Position numbers and translations under genes: made by a program. 37,688 nt of DNA from positions 8,955 through 46,642 of the forward strand of contig MERB01000059.1 in NCBI GenBank assembly GCA_001770475.1, given 5' to 3'. The notes beneath the pieces were generated by a model. It saw nothing but the letters and a program-made list of their open reading frames with translations. It did not search any database and was not told where the DNA came from. The stretch comes from Betaproteobacteria bacterium RIFCSPLOWO2_02_FULL_66_14 (lineage in GTDB: Bacteria; Pseudomonadota; Gammaproteobacteria; Burkholderiales; SG8-39). Shown piece after piece: positions 28,537-37,688 of the stretch. Within the stretch, counting starts at the first letter, position 1; each line of letters begins with the position of its first letter.

Positions 28537-31500
28537 TCAGGCCGCGAGTTCCTCGCGCAGGCGCAGCGCCTCCTCGATGTCCACGGCCACGACGCGCGAG
28601 ACTCCGGCTTCGGGCATCGTGACGCCGATCAGTTGAGCCGCCAGTTCCATCGTGATCTTGTTGTGCGTGATGAACAGGAACTGCGTCTGCGAAGCCATCC
28701 TGCGCACCAGTTCGCAGAAACGCGCGGTATTGGTGTCGTCGAGCGGCGCATCGACCTCGTCGAGCAGGCAGAAGGGCGCCGGATTGAGCTGGAAAATGGC
28801 GAACACCAGTGCGATCGCCGTGAGCGCCTTCTCCCCGCCCGACAGCAGGTGAATCGTGGTGTTGCGCTTGCCGGGAGGTTGCGCCAGCACCTGGACGCCG
28901 GCATCGAGAATTTCCTCGCCCGTCATGAGCAGCTTCGCCTCGCCTCCTCCGAACAGCGCCGGAAACAGGCTCCCGAAATGGCGATTCACGGCTTCGAACG
29001 TCTCGCGCAGCAGCTCGCGCGTCTCACGGTCGATTCGCCGGATCGCGTCCTGCAGCGTCTGCACCGCCTCCTCGAGATCGGTCGACTGGGCGTCGAGGAA
29101 GTTCTTGCGTTCGCTGGAGGTCTTCAGCTCGTCGACCGCGGCGAGGTTGACCGCGCCGAGTTCGCCGATCGCCTGCGCCAGACGCGAGATCTCGCCCTGC
29201 AGGGTCGTCGGTCTCGGCGCCCGCCCCGCGGCCTCTGAGAGAATCGTCTCGTCGGCTCCGCCCTCGAGCAGCTGATTCGCGAACTGATCCTGGTTGATCT
29301 GCGCCGCCTGCTCCTTGAGGCGAAAGTCGGCGATGCGGTCACGCAGCGGCCCGTTGAGGCGTTCGGCCTCGAGCCGCCGTTCCTCGAGTTCGCGCAACGC
29401 GCCGGAGGCCGCCTCGACGGCCTCGCGCGCGGCTGCCAGCGCCTGTTCGCAGGCGAGGCGCGCTTCGACTGCCGTGCCCAGCGTCTCGCGCAATCCCGGC
29501 AGGGGATCGACGGACAGTTCCTCCGCGAGCTGCACCGTCTCCGAATCGGCTTGCGAGATCTGCTGATCGATGACGCCCACGGCACTCTCGATCTCCGAGA
29601 TCTTTGAGGTGCACTCGCGGTCGCTGAACTGCGCGTCCTGTAGATCGCGTTCCGCTTGCTGCGTGGCGCGCCGCTGGGTCGCAAGCGCGGTTTCGGCCGC
29701 GGCCTGCGCGCTGCCCACGGATTCGAGCGCCGCGCGCTCCGCGGCGATCGCACTCTCGATCCGGGTAAGTTCTTCCCGGCCTTCCGCGAGGCGCTCTTCG
29801 TCCCGTCCCGATTCGAGGGCGAGTTCGGCAAGCTCGGCCTGGATCTGCGCGCTGCGCTCACGGAAACGCTCGACTGTCTGGTTGAGCCTCAGGCGTTGCA
29901 GTTCGGCGTCGTGACGCTCGGTATTGCGGGCTGCAAGCGCTGCACGCGCGTTCTCCAGAGCCTGCTGGCGTTCCATCACCTCCGCCTCGACTTGCGCCGC
30001 CGCCGCCCGCGAGGCTGCGTGCCGTCCCGCAAGCTCGCGGCAGCGCTCCTCGAGCGCATCGATTTCGGACTGGCGCGCGAGAATCCCGGCGTCCGCCGGA
30101 TCCGGGGCATGCAATCCGGCAGTGAAGCGTGTGAAACAGTCGCCGTTGCGATTCACCAGGATCGCGCCGGGCGGCAACTTGGCGCGCCGCGCAGCCTCGG
30201 GAATTGCGTCCGCCACGAACACGCCGGCGAGCCAGTCGTCGAGCGCGCCGCCGACGGCGGCGTCCAGCGCGTGCACATGGCTCGACAAGGGCTCGTAACC
30301 TTCCAATGCGGGGGGCGCTCCCGCGACGCCACGAGAGAACACGTTTGCCTTCACGGGCGGCCGATCCGCGGCGAGGGCGGCCCATGCCGCGGAATCCTCC
30401 AGCTGCAGTGCGTGCAACCGCTCGCGAAGTACCGACTCGACTGCGATTTCCCATCCGGCGTCGATCCGGATCTTCTGCCAGTAGCGCGGCAGGGCAGCCA
30501 GCGAGTGCTTGGCGAGCCATTCCTGCAACGGAGCATTCTCCTCCGCCGCGGCCTGAACCTGCTGCAGCGTCGCGAGCTGCGCTTCCGCCGCCGTGGATTC
30601 GCGGGCCGCGTCGGCGAGCGCGCTGGCACTCGCCGCGCGCCGTTCCTCCAGCGCCGAGACGGCATCCTGCATGCCGTTGAGATCGAGCAGCGTCGCCGCG
30701 AGCGCGGTATCGAGCGCAGCGACGCGACCGTCCGCGGCGGCGATCGAACCGGATTCGGGCGCCTGCAATCCGCGCAGCTCGCCCTCGAGCCGCTCGCGCC
30801 GCTGCACCAGCGAACGCAGGTTGTCCTCGGCGTGTGAGCACCTCGCCCGAGCAAGCTGAAGTGAACTTTCCGACCGCAGCAGTCGGCTGCGCGCCTCGTC
30901 CAGCCGTTCCTGCGCTCCGCGGTAGGCCTGCTCGGCACGCGGCAGGCGTTCGGTCTCCCGCGCCAGTCGCGACCCCAGCTCGACGACCCGTTGCTTCGCG
31001 CTGGCGGTCCGCACCACCCACAGGTGCAGCGATTGCGTGAGCTGCGCGCGTTGCTCCCGCCAGGACGCGAGTTGCGCGCGGCGTTCCGTGTGCCGGTTTT
31101 CGAGGCGCTGGCGGTTTTCCTCCAGGTGGCGCAGATCGGACTCGTGCCGCGCCACCTCGGAATTCGCGGCATACAGTGCGGCCTGCGCAGCATTCAGCGC
31201 ATCGCCCGCCTCGAAGTGCGACGAGCGTGCAGTCTCGATCCGGCTCTCGGTTTCGCGCAGGCGCGCCATGCCGGCCTCGAGCTCGATGCCGACGCGGGCG
31301 ATTTCGCCGGCGTGGCGTTCACGCTCGGCGGCTGCATCGCGGCGGCGCAGAAACCAGAGCAGATGCTGTTTGAGTTGCAGTTCCTGCTGGAACTCCCGGT
31401 ACTGGTTCGCGACCCGCGCCTGCGCGTCGAGCCGCTCGAGCTGTGAACCAAGTTCCTGCCGGATGTCGTTGACCCGCGCAAGATTGTCCCGCGTATCCCC

Positions 31501-32052
31501 GAGGCGGCTCTCGGTCTCCTTGCGGCGCTCGCGGTAGCGCGAGACCCCCGCCGCTTCCTCCAGGAACAGCCGCAGATCCTCGGGTTTCGCCTCGATGACG
31601 CGCTGGATCATCCCCTGCTCGATGATCGCGTAGGCGCGCGGACCGAGTCCCGTGCCGAGGAACATGTCGGTGACGTCCCTGCGCCGCACGTGCGTATTGT
31701 TGATGTAATAGCCGGACTCGCCGTCGCGCTGCAGCACGCGCCGCACCGAGATTTCGGCGTACTGGGACCACTGCCCGGCCGCACGACCGAGGGAATTGTC
31801 GAACAGCAGCTCGACGCTGGCGCGATTGAGCGGCTTGCGGTTGACCGAGCCGTTGAAGATCACGTCCTGCATCGAGTCGCCGCGAAGCGCCGCGGCACGG
31901 CTTTCGCCGAGCACCCAGCGAACCGCGTCGATGACGTTGGACTTGCCGCAGCCGTTCGGCCCGACCACGCCGACGAGATCGCCGGGCACGTGAATCGAAG
32001 TCGGGTCGACGAACGACTTGAACCCGGATAGCCTGATTTGCGTTAGACGCAC
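28537..32052 (-). CDS. smc: Chromosome segregation protein SMC
   Basis: SMC is the ATPase of the bacterial condensin (with ScpA and ScpB) that extrudes DNA loops and helps segregate chromosomes. The 1171-residue protein has the Walker A GPNGCGKS at residues 31-38 and an N-terminal coiled coil. A hinge domain spans about residues 505-680, and a second long coiled coil rich in Glu, Arg, Gln and Ala follows. The C-terminal ATPase half has the signature 'LLSGGEKALTAIALVFAIF' (near 1070) and Walker B 'FCLLDEVDAPLDDTN'. GTG at 32050-32052 is the start because it gives the family N-terminus 'RLTQIRLSGFKSFVDPT'; an ATG at 32139 would add 29 unmatched residues. It heads the smc-zipA-ligA-galU-hpt-phosphorylase-def chain. 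Confidence 0.96.
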   Translation of the reverse strand: MRLTQIRLSGFKSFVDPTSIHVPGDLVGVVGPNGCGKSNVIDAVRWVLGESRAAALRGDSMQDVIFNGSVNRKPLNRASVELLFDNSLGRAAGQWSQYAEISVRRVLQRDGESGYYINNTHVRRRDVTDMFLGTGLGPRAYAIIEQGMIQRVIEAKPEDLRLFLEEAAGVSRYRERRKETESRLGDTRDNLARVNDIRQELGSQLERLDAQARVANQYREFQQELQLKQHLLWFLRRRDAAAERERHAGEIARVGIELEAGMARLRETESRIETARSSHFEAGDALNAAQAALYAANSEVARHESDLRHLEENRQRLENRHTERRAQLASWREQRAQLTQSLHLWVVRTASAKQRVVELGSRLARETERLPRAEQAYRGAQERLDEARSRLLRSESSLQLARARCSHAEDNLRSLVQRRERLEGELRGLQAPESGSIAAADGRVAALDTALAATLLDLNGMQDAVSALEERRAASASALADAARESTAAEAQLATLQQVQAAAEENAPLQEWLAKHSLAALPRYWQKIRIDAGWEIAVESVLRERLHALQLEDSAAWAALAADRPPVKANVFSRGVAGAPPALEGYEPLSSHVHALDAAVGGALDDWLAGVFVADAIPEAARRAKLPPGAILVNRNGDCFTRFTAGLHAPDPADAGILARQSEIDALEERCRELAGRHAASRAAAAQVEAEVMERQQALENARAALAARNTERHDAELQRLRLNQTVERFRERSAQIQAELAELALESGRDEERLAEGREELTRIESAIAAERAALESVGSAQAAAETALATQRRATQQAERDLQDAQFSDRECTSKISEIESAVGVIDQQISQADSETVQLAEELSVDPLPGLRETLGTAVEARLACEQALAAAREAVEAASGALRELEERRLEAERLNGPLRDRIADFRLKEQAAQINQDQFANQLLEGGADETILSEAAGRAPRPTTLQGEISRLAQAIGELGAVNLAAVDELKTSSERKNFLDAQSTDLEEAVQTLQDAIRRIDRETRELLRETFEAVNRHFGSLFPALFGGGEAKLLMTGEEILDAGVQVLAQPPGKRNTTIHLLSGGEKALTAIALVFAIFQLNPAPFCLLDEVDAPLDDTNTARFCELVRRMASQTQFLFITHNKITMELAAQLIGVTMPEAGVSRVVAVDIEEALRLREELAA

Positions 32053-32148
32053 TGAATTTCGCGATACTGTCCGGATTGGGAGCGCGCGTAGCGCCGGGGG
32101 TAAACGGCGCGTGAGCGAGCCGCCCGCGCCGCGTCGCAACTGCGCGCC

Positions 32149-32157
32149 ATGATAACA
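32149..32157 (-). promoter_or_regulatory. Candidate extended -10 promoter for smc
   Basis: On the minus strand TGTTATCAT gives an extended -10 (TATCAT, five of six matches) about 95 bases before the smc GTG. No good -35 is visible. The island is the AT-rich part of the 149-base smc/queF intergenic region. I saw no other structured element there. Confidence 0.35.
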
Positions 32158-32201
32158 TCACCGCGCACTGGTTCTCGCAGTCCGGACTCACTCATTTCCC
32201 G

Positions 32202-32570
32202 ATGCCGTCACGCCCTGCCAAGCGCCTGCAGACATTCCGCAACCCGTCGCCGGGACGCGATTACCGGATTCAGATGGAGCTGCCTGAATTCACCTGCCTG
32301 TGTCCGATCACCGGGCAGCCCGACTTCGCCACGCTCGGCCTGGAATACGTGCCGGATGCGCTGTGCGTCGAGTTGAAGTCGCTCAAACTCTACATCTGGT
32401 CGTACCGTGACGAGGGCGCGTATCACGAGGCGGTCACCAATCGAATCCTCGACGACCTGGTGCGCGCCGTGCGCCCTCGATTCATGCGTTTGACCGCTCG
32501 CTTCAACGTGCGGGGCGGAATTCACACCACGGTCGTGGCCGAGCACCGCAAACGGGGCTGGAGGGCGTGA
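32202..32570 (+). CDS. queF: NADPH-dependent 7-cyano-7-deazaguanine reductase (type I QueF)
   Basis: QueF reduces the nitrile of preQ0 to the amine preQ1 in queuosine tRNA modification. The 122-residue protein is the short, single T-fold type. It has the catalytic Cys34 and Asp41 in '[14 protein letters not shown]', which forms a thioimide with preQ0. The QueF signature is '[17 protein letters not shown]' (56-72), and 'EHRKRGW' lies near the C-terminus. The start ATG at 32202 has no clear ribosome-binding site. The TGA overlaps the dapC GTG (GTGA). I did not recognise a preQ1 riboswitch upstream. Confidence 0.93.
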   Translation: MPSRPAKRLQTFRNPSPGRDYRIQMELPEFTCLCPITGQPDFATLGLEYVPDALCVELKSLKLYIWSYRDEGAYHEAVTNRILDDLVRAVRPRFMRLTARFNVRGGIHTTVVAEHRKRGWRA

Positions 32571-33760
32571 ACCCGCTGCTCGGGACGCTGCGGCCCTACC
32601 CGTTCGAAAGACTGCGCGCGCTGGTCTCCGGGTCGACCCCGAATTCGGCGCTCGCCCCGATCGACCTGTCGATCGGGGAGCCGAAACATCGGACACCGGA
32701 ATTCATTCGGGCCGCGCTCGCGGCTGCGCTGGACGGCCTGGCGGCCTATCCCGCCACGGCCGGGTTGCCGGCATTGCGCGAGGCCATCGCAGCCTGGCTG
32801 ACCGGCCGCCACCGCCTTTCCGGGATCGACCCAGCGACCCAGGTGTTGCCGGTGAACGGGTCCCGCGAGGCGTTGTTCGCCTTCGCCCAGTCGGTGATCG
32901 ATCCCGGCCGAGGCACTGCGCTCGTCGCCTGCCCGAACCCCTTCTATCAGATCTACGAAGGTGCTGCGCTGCTCGCCGGCGCGACGCCGGTGTTCCTCAA
33001 CGCCACACCGACCAACGGACACCGGGTGAATTTCGATTCGCTTCCCGAGCCGGTCTGGCGCAACGTTCAGCTCGTCTACGCCTGCACGCCGGCAAACCCC
33101 AGCGGCAGCGTACTGCGGCTGGAGGATTGGAAGCGGCTGTTCGAGCTTTCGGACCGGCACGGATTCGCCATCGCCTCCGACGAGTGCTACTCGGAGCTGT
33201 ACTACGACGAGGAGAATCCGCCCCTTGGCGCGCTCGAAGCCGCGCAACGCCTGGGGCGCGGGGGCTTTCCGCGCCTGGTCGTGTTCTCCAGCCTGTCGAA
33301 GCGCTCGAACGTTCCCGGGATGCGCTCCGGGTTCGTCGCCGGGGATGCCGCCTTGCTGAAGGACTTCCTGCTCTATCGCACCTACCACGGTTCGGCAATG
33401 GGCATCGCCGTGCAACGTGCGTCGATCGCCGCCTGGAGCGACGAGTCGCACGTGCGCGAGAACCGCCAGCGGTACGCGGCCAAGTATCGCGCGGTGCTGC
33501 CGCTGCTGCGCGGACCGCTTTCGGCCGAGCGGCCCGAGGGCGGCTTCTACCTGTGGCTTCGTACCCCGATCGACGACTGCGAATTCGTGCGTCTGCTGCT
33601 GCTTGACTATAATGTTCGCGCCTTGCCCGGCTCCTATCTTTCGCGCGCGGCGCATGGCGTGAACCCCGGCGCGAACTACGTGCGTGTCGCCCTGGTCGCG
33701 CCACTCGACGAATGCGTGGAGGCCGCCGGGCGACTGGCGCAACTCGCTGCGAGGTTCTGA
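32567..33760 (+). CDS. dapC: N-succinyldiaminopimelate aminotransferase DapC
   Basis: DapC transfers an amino group from glutamate to N-succinyl-2-amino-6-ketopimelate in the lysine/meso-diaminopimelate pathway. The 397-residue fold-type I aminotransferase has '[16 protein letters not shown]', '[15 protein letters not shown]', '[15 protein letters not shown]', '[12 protein letters not shown]' and '[12 protein letters not shown]'. The PLP-binding Lys245 lies in '[18 protein letters not shown]'. A C-terminal Arg in '[10 protein letters not shown]' contacts the substrate carboxylate. Start GTG at 32567, overlapping the queF stop. dapD follows after one base, so the assignment within the large aminotransferase family is well supported. 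Confidence 0.94.
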   Translation: MNPLLGTLRPYPFERLRALVSGSTPNSALAPIDLSIGEPKHRTPEFIRAALAAALDGLAAYPATAGLPALREAIAAWLTGRHRLSGIDPATQVLPVNGSREALFAFAQSVIDPGRGTALVACPNPFYQIYEGAALLAGATPVFLNATPTNGHRVNFDSLPEPVWRNVQLVYACTPANPSGSVLRLEDWKRLFELSDRHGFAIASDECYSELYYDEENPPLGALEAAQRLGRGGFPRLVVFSSLSKRSNVPGMRSGFVAGDAALLKDFLLYRTYHGSAMGIAVQRASIAAWSDESHVRENRQRYAAKYRAVLPLLRGPLSAERPEGGFYLWLRTPIDDCEFVRLLLLDYNVRALPGSYLSRAAHGVNPGANYVRVALVAPLDECVEAAGRLAQLAARF

Positions 33761-33761
33761 C

Positions 33762-34583
33762 GTGGAGGAGGCGAAGGCGATCATCGAGCGGGCCTGGGAG
33801 AACCGGGCGCAACTCGGCGCGGCGACCGCGCCGCCGGAGACGCGCTCGGCGGTCGACGAAGTCATCGCCGGACTGGATTCCGGGCGGCTCCGCGTCGCCG
33901 AGAAGACCGCGGCAGGCTGGGTGACGCACCAGTGGATCAAGATGGCGGTGTTGCTGTCGTTCCGCCTCGAGGACAACCGGATGATGCCGGGCGGAGCGAC
34001 GCGCTACTACGACAAGGTGCCGGGAAAGTTTGCCGCCTACGACGAGGCGGCGTTTGCCGCGGGCGGTTTCCGGGTCGTTCCGCCGGCGATGGCGCGGCGC
34101 GGCGCGTTCATCGGCCGCAACGTCGTGCTCATGCCTTCCTACGTGAACATCGGGGCGTACGTGGACGAAGGCACGATGGTGGACACCTGGGCCACCGTCG
34201 GCTCATGCGCCCAGATCGGCCGCAACGTCCACCTTTCTGGCGGCGTCGGCATTGGCGGTGTGCTCGAGCCGATCCAGGCGGGTCCGGTGATCATCGAAGA
34301 CAATTGTTTCATCGGGGCGCGCTCGGAAGTCGTCGAAGGCGTCGTCGTCGAGGAGAACAGTGTCATTTCCATGGGCGTGTTCATCGGGCAGAGCACGCGG
34401 ATTTTCGACCGGGCGAGCGGCGAGATCCTGTACGGTCGGGTGCCGGCGGGATCGGTGGTCGTCGCCGGATCGCTGCCCGCGCCCGACGGCCGCTACAGCC
34501 TGTATTGCGCCGTCATCGTCAAGCGGGTGGACGCGAAGACGCGCGCCAAGACCAGTCTCAACGAATTGCTGCGCGGTGACTGA
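33762..34583 (+). CDS. dapD: Tetrahydrodipicolinate N-succinyltransferase
   Basis: DapD succinylates tetrahydrodipicolinate with succinyl-CoA, the step before DapC. The 273-residue protein has an N-terminal helical domain ('[12 protein letters not shown]') and a left-handed beta helix of hexapeptide repeats. Conserved blocks include '[20 protein letters not shown]', '[68 protein letters not shown]', and a C-terminal strand region. The start is GTG at 33762, one base after the dapC stop. A start further upstream would overlap dapC. Confidence 0.97.
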   Translation: MEEAKAIIERAWENRAQLGAATAPPETRSAVDEVIAGLDSGRLRVAEKTAAGWVTHQWIKMAVLLSFRLEDNRMMPGGATRYYDKVPGKFAAYDEAAFAAGGFRVVPPAMARRGAFIGRNVVLMPSYVNIGAYVDEGTMVDTWATVGSCAQIGRNVHLSGGVGIGGVLEPIQAGPVIIEDNCFIGARSEVVEGVVVEENSVISMGVFIGQSTRIFDRASGEILYGRVPAGSVVVAGSLPAPDGRYSLYCAVIVKRVDAKTRAKTSLNELLRGD

Positions 34584-34613
34584 GTCCATTCCACGAATGC
34601 AGCGGAGGCCGTT

Positions 34614-37688
<3,075 letters not shown>

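Noticed and set aside
32053-32139. Longer SMC starting at the ATG at 32139
   Set aside because: The extra residues are Arg/Ala/Pro-rich and unlike any SMC start. The GTG at 32052 gives the conserved N-terminus.
32053-32201. preQ1 riboswitch upstream of queF
   Set aside because: I could not see the C-rich hairpin loop followed by the A-rich tail of known preQ1 aptamers. The short AT-rich island there looks more like the smc promoter.

Overview
The window is about 37.7 kb of very GC-rich chromosomal DNA, almost completely coding. Gene content and order (rpsB-tsf-pyrH-frr-uppS-cdsA-dxr-rseP-bamA-skp-lpxD-fabZ-lpxA-lpxB-rnhB; map-glnD; smc-zipA-ligA; queF-dapC-dapD-pilU-dapE-prmB) fit a Gram-negative betaproteobacterium, probably Burkholderiales or a relative. 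That placement is inferred from gene order and protein resemblance, not from a tree. I saw no tRNA, rRNA, insertion sequence, prophage or CRISPR array. No gene-free stretch exceeds about 160 bp.

Layout. Positions 1-1037 hold rnfH (cut by the window edge) and ratA on the minus strand, divergent from smpB. Positions 1110-5088 are the accessory part: a TrmH-family RNA methyltransferase, a selenoneine synthase (SenA), a divergent selenosugar synthase (SenB) and an EamA-type transporter. Positions 5135-19154 are a chain of fifteen minus-strand genes from rpsB down to rnhB. It covers translation (S2, EF-Ts, ribosome recycling), UMP kinase, isoprenoid, undecaprenyl and phospholipid precursors, outer-membrane protein assembly and lipid A synthesis. 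Many of these genes overlap or lie a few bases apart. A clear Rho-independent terminator sits between rpsB and tsf.

Positions 19311-22704 hold map and glnD on the plus strand. Positions 22726-32052 hold a second tight minus-strand chain: smc, zipA, ligA, galU, hpt, a methylthioinosine phosphorylase and a peptide deformylase. Positions 32202-37688 hold a plus-strand chain: queF, dapC, dapD, a PilU-type ATPase, dapE and prmB (cut by the window edge). This chain combines lysine and meso-diaminopimelate synthesis with queuosine synthesis and ribosomal protein methylation.

The most notable part is the senA/senB pair with its neighbouring transporter. By the published sen pathway, SenB makes a selenosugar from selenophosphate and a UDP-sugar, and SenA joins it to hercynine to give selenoneine. 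The selenophosphate synthetase (SenC/SelD) and the hercynine-making EgtD are not in the window, so they would have to be elsewhere in the genome. The module lies between rnhB and the methyltransferase gene, which I recall as adjacent in related genomes. senA is coupled to the methyltransferase by a four-base overlap. The transporter closes the envelope-biogenesis chain and converges on senB with only five bases between the stop codons.
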